From assembly GCA_902628645.1 (NCBI GenBank), contig CACONS010000009.1:1-47141 (forward strand): a stretch of 47,141 nt of DNA. Reading direction: 5' to 3'. The stretch comes from an uncultured Alphaproteobacteria bacterium. Lineage in GTDB: Bacteria > Pseudomonadota > Alphaproteobacteria > HIMB59 > GCA-002718135. Below, one piece after another: positions 17,197 through 26,924 of the stretch. The notes under the pieces were generated by a model. That model was not told the origin of the DNA, ran no database searches, and saw only the letters and a list, made by a program, of their open reading frames with translations. Positions within the stretch are counted from its first letter, which is position 1. Every line of letters begins with the position of its first letter. Position numbers and translations under genes: made by a program.

Positions 17197-17958
17197 TTAG
17201 CTTGAGTAAAATTGATACAAAGCTATTGATGTTGCATTAGCAACATTCAAACTATCTATTTCAAATTTTAAAATATTTTTCATATTAATCTGTATTATTT
17301 CATCACATTCTTTTTTTACTAATTCTCTAATACCTTTACCCTCTGAACCAAAAACTAAAACTGACTTTCTTGAAAAATTTAATGTTGAATTTTTACTTTT
17401 TGAACTGTCAAAACCATAAATCCAATAATTATTTTTTTTAAGAAAAGAAATTGATCTTCTAATGTTTGTTACTCTAATATAATTTACTATCTCTGCAGCA
17501 CCAGATGCTGATTTATATAGTGATGATGTTAATTCTGGTGAATTATCTTTTCCAACTATAATTCCTGCACAATCAAATAATGCACATGATCTCATTATTG
17601 AGCCAATATTTTGAGGATCAGTTACTTGATCTAAAATTAATATTACTGATTTTGACTTTTTGCTCTCTGTTTTTACAAACTCTTCTAAACTAGGCCTAGA
17701 AAAATCTTTTGTTTTAAGAACTAATCCCTGTGTAGTATTCTCACTTCCAAATCTTCTTACGAATTCATTTTGAGGAAGAATAGTAATTTTTTGTATCTTA
17801 GATTCATATTTTTTAGCCAAATTAATCTGATTTTTACTAATTATTAGCTCAATTTTCTCTCTTTTATCATTTTGAATGGCTGCATTAACAGAGTGTTGAC
17901 CAAAAATTGTATGAATTCCTTGGTTTTTATTAGTTTTTTTGTCTCTGAAGTTACTCAT
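17197..17958 (-). CDS. rlmB: SpoU-family 23S rRNA 2'-O-ribose methyltransferase (RlmB-like)
   Basis: The 253-residue protein has an N-terminal RNA-binding domain (IHTIFGQHSVNAAIQ) and a knotted SpoU methyltransferase domain. Its three motifs are DPQNIGSIMRS, FGSEGKGIRELV and SLNVANATSIALYQF. RlmB methylates G2251 of 23S rRNA with S-adenosylmethionine; a related TrmH or other SpoU enzyme cannot be fully ruled out. It runs against the flanking tRNA genes and its end lies only 13 bases after tRNA-Thr. Confidence 0.88.
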   Translation of the reverse strand: MSNFRDKKTNKNQGIHTIFGQHSVNAAIQNDKREKIELIISKNQINLAKKYESKIQKITILPQNEFVRRFGSENTTQGLVLKTKDFSRPSLEEFVKTESKKSKSVILILDQVTDPQNIGSIMRSCALFDCAGIIVGKDNSPELTSSLYKSASGAAEIVNYIRVTNIRRSISFLKKNNYWIYGFDSSKSKNSTLNFSRKSVLVFGSEGKGIRELVKKECDEIIQINMKNILKFEIDSLNVANATSIALYQFYSS

Positions 17959-18128
17959 AATTTAATATCACAGATTTGTCTAATTAATACAATCTAGATA
18001 TATACAAAATGCCATTTTTTGTCTAAAAGGCCGTTGCTTTTACGAGTATACGTATTTTGCATGGGTAGTGTTGCTGTTTTAGATTGACATATATACTAAT
18101 TTATTAGTATTGGCCAATTTCTTCAAAT
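17959..18128 (+). promoter_or_regulatory. promoter region for the tRNA-tuf operon
   Basis: This 170-base gap separates divergent rlmB and tRNA-Tyr. TTGACA at 18084-18089 is a perfect -35. A -10 is less clear: TAGTAT at 18105-18110 (spacing 15) and TATTGG at 18109-18114 (spacing 19) are the options. An imperfect inverted repeat (ACGAGTATACGT) lies near 18041-18052. No open frame is credible here. Confidence 0.5.
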
Positions 18129-18214
18129 GGAGGGGTGGTCGAGTGGTTAAAGGCAGCGGACTGTAAATCCGCCCGCGTGAGCGTACGTAGGTTCGAATCC
18201 TACCCCCTCCACCA
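18129..18214 (+). tRNA. tRNA-Tyr(GTA)
   Basis: An 86-base class II tRNA including encoded CCA. The acceptor is GGAGGGG with CCCCTCC, the anticodon stem-loop GCGGACTGTAAATCCGC gives anticodon GTA, there is a long variable arm of the tyrosine type, and the T-loop is TTCGAAT. It lies upstream of tRNA-Gly and tuf, a common bacterial arrangement. Confidence 0.95.
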
Positions 18215-18272
18215 TTATGGAGGTAAAGGGATTAAAGCATTAAAGTGAGTGTGTGAAGCAGTCAGTTTAGTT

Positions 18273-18346
18273 GCGGGTGTAGCTTAGTGGTAAAGCTCCA
18301 GCCTTCCAAGCTGGCTACGAGGGTTCGATTCCCTTCACCCGCTCCA
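18273..18346 (+). tRNA. tRNA-Gly(TCC)
   Basis: A 74-base gene including encoded CCA. The acceptor is GCGGGTG with CACCCGC, the anticodon loop CTTCCAA sits in the stem CCAGC/GCTGG and gives anticodon TCC, and the T-loop is TTCGATT. It ends 28 bases before the tuf ATG and is probably cut from the tuf transcript. Confidence 0.95.
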
Positions 18347-18374
18347 TAACAAAAAATTATTGGGGTAAAAAAAA

Positions 18375-19565
18375 ATGGCTAAAGCAAAATTCGAAAGAAA
18401 TAAACCGCATTGTAACATAGGTACTGTCGGTCACGTTGACCATGGTAAAACAACATTAACTGCTGCTATAACAAAAATATTAGCAGAATCAGGTGGAGCA
18501 GAATTTACAGATTATGCAAACATTGATAAAGCGCCTGAAGAGAGAGAGCGTGGAATTACTATTTCAACGGCACACGTTGAATATGAAACTGAATCAAGAC
18601 ACTATGCTCACGTTGACTGTCCTGGACACGCTGATTATGTTAAAAACATGATAACTGGTGCAGCCCAAATGGATGGTGGTATCCTAGTTGTAAATGCAGC
18701 TGATGGACCAATGCCTCAAACAAGAGAACACATACTATTAGCAAGACAGGTGGGAGTACCCGCTCTTGTTGTATACATGAACAAAGTTGATCAAGTAGAT
18801 GATAAAGAGTTGATCGATCTTGTTGAAATGGAAATTAGAGAACTGCTAACATCTTATGAATTCCCTGGTGATACTATCCCAATCATTAAAGGTTCAGCTT
18901 TAGCAGCATTAGAAGGCAGAGACGATGAAATTGGTAAAAATTCAATTATGGAATTAATGAAAGCGGTTGACGAACATATACCACAACCTAGTCGACCTGT
19001 AGACCAGCCTTTCTTAATGCCCGTTGAGGATGTTTTTTCAATTTCTGGAAGAGGTACAGTTGTAACTGGTAGAATTGAACAAGGACAAGTAAAAGTTGGA
19101 GAGGAAATTGAAATTCTAGGAATAAGAGAACCTCAAAAAACTACTTGTACTGGCGTCGAGATGTTTAGAAAACTTCTGGACTCTGGTGAAGCAGGAGATA
19201 ATGTAGGTGTTCTTCTTCGTGGAACAAAAAGAGAAGAAGTTGAACGTGGTCAAGTGTTAGCAAAACCTGGTTCAATTAAACCTCATACTAAATTTAAAGC
19301 AGAAGCATATGTATTAAAAAAAGAAGAGGGTGGTAGACATACTCCATTCTTTTCAAACTACAGACCTCAATTCTACTTTAGAACAACTGATGTAACTGGA
19401 ACTATCAAATTACCAGAAGGTACCGAAATGGTAATGCCTGGTGATAATATCGCTATGGAAGTTACTCTTTTGTCTCCAATTGCAATGGATAAAGGCTTAA
19501 AATTTGCAATTAGAGAAGGTGGAAGAACAGTTGGCGCTGGAGTTGTTGCTGAAATTATTGAATAG
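18375..19565 (+). CDS. tuf: elongation factor Tu
   Basis: EF-Tu carries aminoacyl-tRNA to the ribosome with GTP. At 396 aa it matches the family exactly. The GTP-binding motifs are GHVDHGKT near residues 19-26, DCPGH near 81-85 and NKVD near 136-139, and domains 2 and 3 are complete. The start follows a TGGGGTAAA ribosome-binding stretch. The gene lies between tRNA-Gly and tRNA-Trp. It is the only tuf in the window: the usual place between fusA and rpsJ is empty, so this may be the only copy in the genome. Confidence 0.99.
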   Translation: MAKAKFERNKPHCNIGTVGHVDHGKTTLTAAITKILAESGGAEFTDYANIDKAPEERERGITISTAHVEYETESRHYAHVDCPGHADYVKNMITGAAQMDGGILVVNAADGPMPQTREHILLARQVGVPALVVYMNKVDQVDDKELIDLVEMEIRELLTSYEFPGDTIPIIKGSALAALEGRDDEIGKNSIMELMKAVDEHIPQPSRPVDQPFLMPVEDVFSISGRGTVVTGRIEQGQVKVGEEIEILGIREPQKTTCTGVEMFRKLLDSGEAGDNVGVLLRGTKREEVERGQVLAKPGSIKPHTKFKAEAYVLKKEEGGRHTPFFSNYRPQFYFRTTDVTGTIKLPEGTEMVMPGDNIAMEVTLLSPIAMDKGLKFAIREGGRTVGAGVVAEIIE

Positions 19566-19602
19566 TTTTAGAGACCGCTCTATCAGTTAGCCAATACTTA
19601 TT

Positions 19603-19678
19603 AGGAGTGTAGCTCAACTGGTAGAGCACCGGTCTCCAAAACCGGGGGCTGCGGGTTCAAGTCCTGCCACTCCTGCCA
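19603..19678 (+). tRNA. tRNA-Trp(CCA)
   Basis: The 76-base gene including 3' CCA has acceptor AGGAGTG with CACTCCT, D-stem GCTC/GAGC, anticodon stem CCGGT/ACCGG around the loop CTCCAAA (anticodon CCA), and T-stem GCGGG/CCTGC. It sits between tuf and secE, 14 bases before the secE ATG, a conserved bacterial arrangement. Confidence 0.96.
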
Positions 19679-19692
19679 AGAGAAATGAAAAT

Positions 19693-19908
19693 ATGAATAT
19701 TGAAAAAAAGAAAACATCACCAGCTCTTTTTGTAAGACAAGTTAGACAAGAATTACAAAAAGTGACTTGGCCTCAAAGAAGAGATACTTTCATTTCTTCT
19801 GCAATAGTTATATTATTAATAATATTATTCTCATTGTTTTTTCTTTTAACTGATCAAATATGGTCTTTTTCAATAAGAAAAATAATTGAAATAGGTTCAG
19901 GTTTTTAA
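19693..19908 (+). CDS. secE: preprotein translocase subunit SecE
   Basis: The 71-residue single-helix SecE subunit clamps SecY in the inner-membrane translocon. The conserved amphipathic segment FVRQVRQELQKVTWPQRRD is at residues 13-31, followed by one transmembrane helix at about 37-57. Its stop shares a base with the nusG ATG, so the two are co-transcribed. Confidence 0.95.
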   Translation: MNIEKKKTSPALFVRQVRQELQKVTWPQRRDTFISSAIVILLIILFSLFFLLTDQIWSFSIRKIIEIGSGF

Positions 19909-20441
19909 TGAATAAAGCAAGATGGTACGTTCTTCACGCCTACTCAGGTTATGAAAAAAAAGTCGCTGACAGCATTCTAGACCAAGCAACAAAACTTGGC
20001 GTTAAAGAACACATTGAAGAAATATCTGTTCCTGTTCAAAATATTGTTGAAGTAAAAAGAGGTGTAAGAGTTAATACAGAAAGAAAAATATTTCCTGGCT
20101 ATATACTTATTAAAATGAACTTAAATGATGATACTTGGCATATTATAAAAACAACTCCAAAATTAAGCGGTTTTTTGGGTAACAAAGGTAAACCAATTCC
20201 AATTAGTAATGCTGAAGCAAAAAGAATATCTGAACAAGTCATTGATGGTGTAGAAAAATCTAGACCTGCGATAATGTATGATGTTGGAGAACAAGTAAAA
20301 GTAATTGATGGACCTTTTGCATCATTTAATGGAGAGGTCGAACAAATAGATGAAGATAAAGCAAGATTAAGAGTGGCTGTTTCAATCTTTGGAAGATCAA
20401 CACCTGTTGATTTAGAATATTCTCAGGTAGAAAAGGTATAA
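19908..20441 (+). CDS. nusG: transcription termination/antitermination factor NusG
   Basis: This 177-residue factor binds RNA polymerase and links it to Rho or the ribosome. The NGN domain starts with RWYVLHAYSGYEKKVAD and contains FPGYILIKM and the TPKLSGFLG block. The C-terminal KOW domain begins near residue 124 with GEQVKVIDGPFASFNGEVEQ. It overlaps secE by one base and is followed by rplK after 3 bases. Confidence 0.97.
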   Translation: MNKARWYVLHAYSGYEKKVADSILDQATKLGVKEHIEEISVPVQNIVEVKRGVRVNTERKIFPGYILIKMNLNDDTWHIIKTTPKLSGFLGNKGKPIPISNAEAKRISEQVIDGVEKSRPAIMYDVGEQVKVIDGPFASFNGEVEQIDEDKARLRVAVSIFGRSTPVDLEYSQVEKV

Positions 20442-20444
20442 ACT

Positions 20445-20873
20445 ATGGCTAAAGAAATTTTAGGATTAATCAAATTACAAATTCCTGCTGGAGGAGCAAA
20501 CCCCTCACCTCCTGTTGGTCCTGCACTTGGACAAAGAGGTCTGAACATTATGGATTTTTGTAAAGCATTTAATGATAAAACAAAAGATTTAGAAAAAGGT
20601 GCACCAATTCCTGTTATTATAACTGCATACAAAGATAGAAGTTTTGACTTTACTACAAAATTACCACCAGTAAGTTTTTATCTTAAAAAAGCAGCAAAAA
20701 TAAAAAAAGGAAACTCAACACCTGGAAGATCATTAGTAGGTAAAGTATCAATGCAAGACATTGAAAAAATTGCTAAAGAAAAAATGCAAGATTTAAATGC
20801 TATTGATTTAAATGGAGCAGTGAATATGGTTAAAGGATCTGCCGTTTCCATGGGTATGGAGGTAGTGGGTTAA
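20445..20873 (+). CDS. rplK: 50S ribosomal protein L11
   Basis: The 142-residue protein of the GTPase-associated centre. The N-terminal lysine-rich and proline-rich block ([20 protein letters not shown]) and the C-terminal rRNA-binding domain ([18 protein letters not shown]) are complete. Its stop shares one base with the rplA start, so the L11-L1 pair is translationally coupled. Confidence 0.97.
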   Translation: MAKEILGLIKLQIPAGGANPSPPVGPALGQRGLNIMDFCKAFNDKTKDLEKGAPIPVIITAYKDRSFDFTTKLPPVSFYLKKAAKIKKGNSTPGRSLVGKVSMQDIEKIAKEKMQDLNAIDLNGAVNMVKGSAVSMGMEVVG

Positions 20874-21562
20874 TGAAAATAACAAAAAATAGAAAACAAA
20901 TGTTAAATAGTTTAGATACTACAAAGGTTTACGAGCCACTAGAGGCAATCAAAATTTTAAAAGAAAAATCATACGTAAAGTTTAAAGAGACAATTGATAT
21001 TTCAATTAATCTTGGAATTGACAGTAACAAAACTGATCAAAACATTAAAGGTGTTGTAAATCTTCCTAATGGAACAGGAAAAACTGTAAAGGTCGCAGTA
21101 ATTGCTAATGATGACAAACAAAATGATGCAAAAATTAATGGTGCAGATTTGGTAGGAAGTGATGATTTAATTGAAACAATTTCTAATTCAAAAATAGAAT
21201 TTGATGTTCTAATTGCAACTCCAGATATGATGCCTAAATTAGGTAAAGTAGCAAAAATACTTGGTCCAAAAGGGTTAATGCCAAATCCTAAACTTGGTAC
21301 TGTAACCAATGAAATTTCTCAATCAGTAAAAGATGCTAAATCAGGTCAGGTTAAATTTAAAAATGATAAATCTGGTATAGTTCATGCTGGTGTTGGCAAA
21401 CTAGATTTTAGTGAAGAAGATTTGTTAGAAAATATTAAAACATTTTATTCTTCAGTCAGTAAAAGTAAACCCGATGCAGTTAAGGGTTCTTTTATAAAAA
21501 AGGTTACCATAGCTTCAACTATGGGAGTTGGATTAAATATTAACCAAGCTAGCTTGCGTTAA
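20873..21562 (+). CDS. rplA: 50S ribosomal protein L1
   Basis: L1 forms the stalk at the E site; in many bacteria it also represses the L11 operon by binding its mRNA. The 229 residues include PNGTGKTVKVAV, the MPKLGKVAKILGPKGLMPNP hallmark (near residues 119-138) and a C-terminal TIASTMGVGLNI. Normal in length. It is followed by the L10 leader. Confidence 0.97.
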   Translation: MKITKNRKQMLNSLDTTKVYEPLEAIKILKEKSYVKFKETIDISINLGIDSNKTDQNIKGVVNLPNGTGKTVKVAVIANDDKQNDAKINGADLVGSDDLIETISNSKIEFDVLIATPDMMPKLGKVAKILGPKGLMPNPKLGTVTNEISQSVKDAKSGQVKFKNDKSGIVHAGVGKLDFSEEDLLENIKTFYSSVSKSKPDAVKGSFIKKVTIASTMGVGLNINQASLR

Positions 21563-21589
21563 TTAATCCAAAAGATGATCTTTGATCAT

Positions 21590-21669
21590 CACCTGTCAAA
21601 GACTGCAGGAGCTTTGAGCTTAATTTCCTGCATAGACTGAAGCGAGTCATTGATTTGCTTCTTGACAGG
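21590..21669 (+). ncRNA. ribosomal protein L10 leader (autoregulatory mRNA structure)
   Basis: The 184-base gap between rplA and rplJ folds well. An outer 8-bp perfect stem pairs CCTGTCAA (21592-21599) with TTGACAGG (21662-21669). Inside are TGCAGGA (21604-21610) paired with TCCTGCA (21626-21632), and GACT (21635-21638) paired with AGTC (21645-21648); GAAGC (21639-21643) with GCTTC (21657-21661) is an alternative. In other bacteria this structure binds L10(L12)4 to repress rplJL translation. The assignment rests on position and fold. Confidence 0.83.
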
Positions 21670-21673
21670 CTTT

Positions 21674-21700
21674 AAATTAGTTTGATGGGCAAACTAATTT
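21674..21700 (+). promoter_or_regulatory. strong hairpin downstream of the L10 leader
   Basis: AAATTAGTTTG and CAAACTAATTT form a perfect 11-bp stem around the 5-base loop ATGGG. There is no long T-run behind it, so it is not a simple terminator. A second short hairpin (TGGATC with GATCCA) lies at about 21711-21726. It may be an attenuator or a processing site that adjusts L10 and RNA polymerase expression. Confidence 0.5.
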
Positions 21701-21746
21701 TAGCTAATATTGGATCTTTTTGGATCCAGTTAAAACCGAGGTTGAC

Positions 21747-22268
21747 GTGAAACGTTCTGAAAAAAAAGATTTTGTTAGTAATCTTAAAGAAGACTTTTCA
21801 AATGCTACCTCTGTAATTGTGGCCGAGTATTCCGGGCTAACAGTTAATGAAACAGAGCAGCTTAGAAAAGAAATGAGAGATAACGGAGCAAAATTTAAAG
21901 TAACTAAGAACAGACTCACTAAACTTGCTATATCTGAAACTCAATTTAAAGATATTTCAGAACTTTTTAAAGGTCCAACAGCAATTGCTTACTCTGATGA
22001 TGCAGTAGCACCAGCAAAAGTAGCCGTTAGTTTTGAGAAAAAATTTGAAAAGTTTAAAATTATTGGTGGAGGTTATAATGGTGAGAAAATTGATAAAGAA
22101 AAAATTGATTTTCTTGCAAAATTACCTTCTTTAGATGAGTTAAGGGGAAAAATATTAGGATTAATTAACGCGCCAGCTCAAAAAATTGCTTCAATTACAA
22201 TTGAGCCAGGGGCACAAGTTGCAAGATTAATTAGTGCTAACAGTAGCAATCAACAAGAGTCGAACTAG
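21747..22268 (+). CDS. rplJ: 50S ribosomal protein L10
   Basis: The 173-residue L10 carries the L7/L12 dimers of the ribosomal stalk. A GTG start at 21747 is chosen because GAGG precedes it at 21738-21741 and it gives the family length (about 172). A TTG at 21720 would add nine residues inside a leader hairpin. The N-terminal FVSNLKEDFSNATSVIVAEYSG block, the KVTKNRLTKLAI block and the C-terminal stalk-binding helix are present. The preceding leader is probably L10-regulated. Confidence 0.94.
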   Translation: MKRSEKKDFVSNLKEDFSNATSVIVAEYSGLTVNETEQLRKEMRDNGAKFKVTKNRLTKLAISETQFKDISELFKGPTAIAYSDDAVAPAKVAVSFEKKFEKFKIIGGGYNGEKIDKEKIDFLAKLPSLDELRGKILGLINAPAQKIASITIEPGAQVARLISANSSNQQESN

Positions 22269-22286
22269 GTAAATAAGGAGAAATAA

Positions 22287-22664
22287 ATGGCTGATTTAAA
22301 TAAAATTGTTGAAGATTTATCTTCCCTAACAGTTCTTGAGGCAGCTGAATTAAGTAAACTATTAGAGGAGAAATGGGGTGTATCCGCCGCTGCACCAGTA
22401 GCAGTAGCAGCAGCTCCAGCCGCTGGTGGAGGAGAGGCCGCAGCAGAGGAGAAAACAGAATTTGATGTTGAATTATCTGAAGCAGGATCAAATAAAATTG
22501 CTGTTATCAAAGAGGTTAGAACCATTACTGGTCTTGGATTAAAAGAAGCAAAAGACTTAGTTGAAGGTGCACCTAAACCACTTAAACAGGGTGTTAAGAA
22601 GGAAGAAGCTGAAGAAATGAAAAAAACATTAGAAGCAGCTGGCGCAAAAGTTACATTAAAATAA
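22287..22664 (+). CDS. rplL: 50S ribosomal protein L7/L12
   Basis: The 125-residue factor-recruiting stalk protein. The N-terminal dimerisation domain ([20 protein letters not shown]) is followed by an alanine-rich hinge (about 37-53) and a C-terminal domain with the [20 protein letters not shown] and [19 protein letters not shown] blocks. A good AAGGAG site lies before the ATG. A hairpin separates it from rpoB. Confidence 0.97.
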   Translation: MADLNKIVEDLSSLTVLEAAELSKLLEEKWGVSAAAPVAVAAAPAAGGGEAAAEEKTEFDVELSEAGSNKIAVIKEVRTITGLGLKEAKDLVEGAPKPLKQGVKKEEAEEMKKTLEAAGAKVTLK

Positions 22665-22665
22665 G

Positions 22666-22689
22666 TTGTAGGCCTTTATAGGCCTACAA
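22666..22689 (+). terminator. rplL-rpoB intergenic hairpin (partial terminator or processing site)
   Basis: TTGTAGGCC (22666-22674) pairs perfectly with GGCCTACAA (22681-22689) across a 6-base loop, right after the rplL stop. Only three Ts follow, so termination would be partial at best. In E. coli an attenuator and an RNase III site lie at this position and set the ratio of stalk protein to RNA polymerase. Confidence 0.65.
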
Positions 22690-22718
22690 ATTTGAACAGA
22701 TTTATAGAAGGAGCAAAA

Positions 22719-25700
22719 GTGAGTTTAGATCATATAAATTTAAAAAAAATAAGAAAATCATTTGGTAAAATCCCACTTGTAACTTCTCTTCCAAATTTAG
22801 TTGAGGTTCAAAAAAGATCGTTTGACAGTTTTTTGCAATTAAGAACTGATCCTGAAAAAAGGGATAACATTGGTCTTCATTCAATTTTTAAATCAGTATT
22901 TCCAATTCATGACTATGCAGAGAGAGCTACCGTTGATTATGTTAGTTATAATTTAGGTATTCCAAAATATGATGTTGAGGAATGTTCTCAAAGAGGAATG
23001 ACATATGGAGCTCCACTTTTAGTAAATTTTCGTCTAATAATTTGGGATATAGATGAAATAGCAGGAACTAAATCTGTTCGAGATATCAAAGAACAAGAAG
23101 TTTACATGGGTGACATACCTCTTATGACAAAAAACGCTACATTTGTTATTAATGGGACAGAAAGAGTTGTAGTTAGTCAAATGCATAGGTCGCCTGGTGT
23201 TTTTTTCGATCATGACTACGGAAAAACTCATACAAGTGGAAAATATCTTTTTAACGCAAGGATCATTCCTTACAGAGGTTCCTGGCTGGATTTTGAGCAC
23301 GATGCTAAAAATAATATACATGCAAGAATAGATAGAAAAAGAAAGTTTCCAGTAACAACTTTATTTAAATGTTTACTTAGTAATATTTCTGAAAAGTACA
23401 TTTTAGAATGTGAAAATAATAAAATAGAACCTGATCCAAAAAGAATTTTAGGAATGACTGGTGAAGAAATATTATCACTATTTTATGAAAATGTTTTATA
23501 CAAAAAAAATGAATATGGTTGGACTTCTAAACAAGATCTAAATTTTTTAAAAGGAAAAATCCTTAACTTTGATTTATTAGATTCTAAAAATGGAAAAGTA
23601 ATTTTAGAAAAAGGCACAAAGGTTAATCAGAAAATTATTAATGATTTAAAAAAGAAAAATCTAACAAACATTACCATAACCGAAGAATCTATAATTGGTT
23701 TTTATATATCCTCTGATATAATTGATGAAAAAACTGGAAAAATATATTTTGAAGCTGGTCATGAAATAGATGAAGTATTTATAGATTTTATTAATCAACA
23801 TAAAATTAGCAGACTCGATATTTTAAAGGCAGATAATATCGAAATTGGATCATATATAAGGAATACACTTCAACTAGATAAAGCAAGATCTAGAGAAGAA
23901 GCATTGTTCGAAGTTTTTAAAATATTGAGACCTGGAGAACCACCCACAATAGAAACTGCTGAAAATTTATTCAACAATCTTTTCTTCAATGCTGATAGAT
24001 ACGATTTATCTTCTGTCGGTAGATTAAAAATTAGTGCTAAATTTAAAAAAGATACATCAATAGAACAAAGAGTTTTAGATAAAAGTGATATCTTAGATGT
24101 TGTTAAACATATGCACAATCTAATTGATGGTAAAGGTGAAATTGACGATATTGACCATTTAGCCAACAGAAGAGTTAGATCAGTTGGAGAGCTTCTTGAA
24201 AATCAATATCGAATTGGCCTATTAAAAATGGATAGGGCAATTAAAGAAAGATTAAGTTCCCTTGAAGTTGATAATATTATGCCCCAAGACATCGTAAATG
24301 CAAAACCCGTGGTTGCATCAATTAAAGAGTTTTTTGGTTTAAGTCAACTAAGTCAATTTATGGATCAAACAAATCCGTTGAGTGAAATTACACACAAAAG
24401 AAGAGTTTCTGCTTTAGGACCTGGGGGTTTAAATAGAGAACGGGCTGGATTTGAAGTTAGGGATGTCCACCAAACTCATTACGGAAGAATATGTCCAATC
24501 GAAACACCAGAAGGTGCAAATATTGGTTTAATTAATAGCCTGGCATCATATTCAAGAATTAACAAATACGGTTTTATAGAAACCCCTTATAGAATTGTTA
24601 ATTCTGGAAAAGTTACAGATAAAGTAATTTATCTTAGTGCAATTGATGAAGAAGATTTCGTAATTGCTCAGGCAAATGCCGAGATAGATAAAAAAGGTAA
24701 ATTTTCCAATCAAATTGTTAGTTGTCGAAAAAATGGTGAGTTTATAAATGTAGATATTGAAGCCATTGATTTGATGGATGTATCACCTCAACAGTTAGTA
24801 TCTGTTGCATCTTCACTTATTCCCTTTTTAGAGAATGATGATGCAAATAGAGCTCTTATGGGATCAAATATGATGAGGCAAGCAGTACCTCTAATAAAAC
24901 CTAAAGCCCCATTAGTTGGAACTGGTATGGAATATACTGTTGCCAATGATAGTGGTTCAACGATAGTAGCTAAAAGAGAGGGGATAGTTGATCAATTAGA
25001 CGCTAATAGAATAGTAATTAGAATAACTGATAAAAATGATAAATCACTAAACAAAATTGATATTTATAATCTCGCAAAATTTCAGAGATCAAATCAGAAT
25101 ACATGTATAACTCAAAGACCTTTAGTTAATGTAGGAGATAAAGTTTTAAAAAATCAAGTTATAGCAGATGGACCTGCAACAGATTTAGGTGAACTTGCTT
25201 TAGGCAGAAATGTACTTGCTGCATTTATGCCTTGGAATGGATATAATTTTGAGGATTCAATTTTAATATCAGAAAAAGTTGTTCAGGATGATGTATTTAC
25301 TTCAATACACGTAGAAGAATTTGAAGTTATGTCTAGAGATACAAAATTGGGTCCTGAAGAAATAACAAGAGATATTCCAAATGCTAGTGAAGAAATGTTG
25401 GTAAACTTAGATGAAACAGGAATAGTTTATGTGGGCGCTGAAGTTAATGCTGGAGATATATTAGTTGGAAAAGTTACACCTAAAGGTGAGTCTCCAATGA
25501 CTCCTGAAGAGAAATTATTGAGAGCAATATTTGGAGAAAAAGCAGCTGATGTCAAAGACACCAGCTTGCGTGTCCCTCCAGGTGTTAAAGGAACAATTGT
25601 TGAAATTCGAGTCTTCTCAAGAAGAGGTATTGAAAAGGATGAGCGTGCTATAAGTATTGAAAACCATCAAATAGAAGTTATTGCTCGAGATAGAGATGAT

Positions 25701-26924
25701 GAATTAAAAATTTTGGAAAAAAGTTTTGGTAATCACTTAAGAGAACTTTTGAATAATCAAACATTTGTATCTGGACTAGATAATCTGAAAAAAAATTCTC
25801 AAATTAGATATGAGGAAATTGAAAATTTACCACTTGGTGATTTACTTAAAATAAACATTTCTGATGATAAAAAAAGTAGTCAAATTGAATCTTTGGTAAA
25901 AAACTATGAGAACCAACTTGGAAATATTAATCAAAAATTTGAAAATAAAATTGACAAGATTCAAAGTGGTGATGAGTTGCTTCCAGGAGTATTAAAACTA
26001 ATAAAAGTTTTTATTTCAGTAAAAAGAAAACTTCAGCCTGGAGATAAAATGGCAGGAAGACATGGAAATAAAGGAGTTATATCAAAAATATGTCCTGTAG
26101 AAGATATGCCCTATTTAGAAGATGGTACTCCTGTAGATATTGTATTAAATCCATTAGGAGTTCCAAGCAGAATGAATATAGGTCAAATTTTAGAAACACA
26201 TCTAGGGTGGGCATCAGCTTCCTTAGGAAGACAAGTAAATGAAATGATAAAAAAAATACAATCTGAAGGTCAAACTAATGATTTAAGAAATAAATTACTT
26301 GAGATTTATAGTCTAGAAAACCATCAAAAATTAATTAAGAATATGAATGATGATGATGTTTTAGAATTAGGAAACAACCTTAAAGAAGGTATACCTTTTG
26401 CTACTCCTGTATTTGATGGTGCTAAAGAAAAAGACATAACAAACTTATTATCTCAGTCAGGTGTATCAAGTACTGGTCAAGAAATTTTATACGATGGAAT
26501 AACAGGAAAAAAATTCGAAAGACCTGTAACAGTTGGTTACATGTACATGCTTAAACTTCATCATTTAGTAGATGAAAAAATACATGCAAGATCAATTGGG
26601 CCTTACAGTTTGGTAACGCAACAACCTCTTGGAGGTAAAGCTCAGTTTGGGGGCCAAAGATTTGGAGAAATGGAGGTTTGGGCATTAGAAGCTTATGGTG
26701 CAGCATATACATTACAGGAAATACTAACAATTAAATCAGATGATGTTGCTGGTAGAACCAAAGTATACGAGTCAATTGTAAAAGGAGACAATAATTTTGA
26801 ATCAGGAACACCTGAGTCTTTTAATGTTATGGTCAAAGAACTTAGATCTCTTGGTTTAAATTTAGATTTTAAAGAAAATCTTAAAGAAAATAACTTAACT
26901 AACTTAATAGGGTCAAATGAATAA
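22719..26924 (+). CDS. rpoB: RNA polymerase beta subunit
   Basis: This 1401-residue subunit forms one half of the polymerase active-site cleft. I choose the GTG at 22719 because AAGGAG at 22708-22713 sits 5 bases in front; a TTG at 22692 would add nine residues. Visible signatures include the fork and rifampicin region ([19 protein letters not shown]), [28 protein letters not shown] and [14 protein letters not shown]. It is longer than E. coli RpoB (1342), with extra sequence near residues 290-380, as in alphaproteobacterial relatives. The 3' end overlaps rpoC by 8 bases. Confidence 0.98.
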   Translation: MSLDHINLKKIRKSFGKIPLVTSLPNLVEVQKRSFDSFLQLRTDPEKRDNIGLHSIFKSVFPIHDYAERATVDYVSYNLGIPKYDVEECSQRGMTYGAPLLVNFRLIIWDIDEIAGTKSVRDIKEQEVYMGDIPLMTKNATFVINGTERVVVSQMHRSPGVFFDHDYGKTHTSGKYLFNARIIPYRGSWLDFEHDAKNNIHARIDRKRKFPVTTLFKCLLSNISEKYILECENNKIEPDPKRILGMTGEEILSLFYENVLYKKNEYGWTSKQDLNFLKGKILNFDLLDSKNGKVILEKGTKVNQKIINDLKKKNLTNITITEESIIGFYISSDIIDEKTGKIYFEAGHEIDEVFIDFINQHKISRLDILKADNIEIGSYIRNTLQLDKARSREEALFEVFKILRPGEPPTIETAENLFNNLFFNADRYDLSSVGRLKISAKFKKDTSIEQRVLDKSDILDVVKHMHNLIDGKGEIDDIDHLANRRVRSVGELLENQYRIGLLKMDRAIKERLSSLEVDNIMPQDIVNAKPVVASIKEFFGLSQLSQFMDQTNPLSEITHKRRVSALGPGGLNRERAGFEVRDVHQTHYGRICPIETPEGANIGLINSLASYSRINKYGFIETPYRIVNSGKVTDKVIYLSAIDEEDFVIAQANAEIDKKGKFSNQIVSCRKNGEFINVDIEAIDLMDVSPQQLVSVASSLIPFLENDDANRALMGSNMMRQAVPLIKPKAPLVGTGMEYTVANDSGSTIVAKREGIVDQLDANRIVIRITDKNDKSLNKIDIYNLAKFQRSNQNTCITQRPLVNVGDKVLKNQVIADGPATDLGELALGRNVLAAFMPWNGYNFEDSILISEKVVQDDVFTSIHVEEFEVMSRDTKLGPEEITRDIPNASEEMLVNLDETGIVYVGAEVNAGDILVGKVTPKGESPMTPEEKLLRAIFGEKAADVKDTSLRVPPGVKGTIVEIRVFSRRGIEKDERAISIENHQIEVIARDRDDELKILEKSFGNHLRELLNNQTFVSGLDNLKKNSQIRYEEIENLPLGDLLKINISDDKKSSQIESLVKNYENQLGNINQKFENKIDKIQSGDELLPGVLKLIKVFISVKRKLQPGDKMAGRHGNKGVISKICPVEDMPYLEDGTPVDIVLNPLGVPSRMNIGQILETHLGWASASLGRQVNEMIKKIQSEGQTNDLRNKLLEIYSLENHQKLIKNMNDDDVLELGNNLKEGIPFATPVFDGAKEKDITNLLSQSGVSSTGQEILYDGITGKKFERPVTVGYMYMLKLHHLVDEKIHARSIGPYSLVTQQPLGGKAQFGGQRFGEMEVWALEAYGAAYTLQEILTIKSDDVAGRTKVYESIVKGDNNFESGTPESFNVMVKELRSLGLNLDFKENLKENNLTNLIGSNE

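Noticed and set aside
21720..21746. TTG start for rplJ
   Set aside because: It would place the first nine codons in a leader hairpin. The GTG at 21747 has a good ribosome-binding site and gives the family length.
22237..22525. Two antisense frames opposite rplL (84 and 86 residues)
   Set aside because: They are mirror readings of the alanine-rich hinge and conserved L7/L12 codons, with low-complexity Leu/Ala runs and no recognisable domain.
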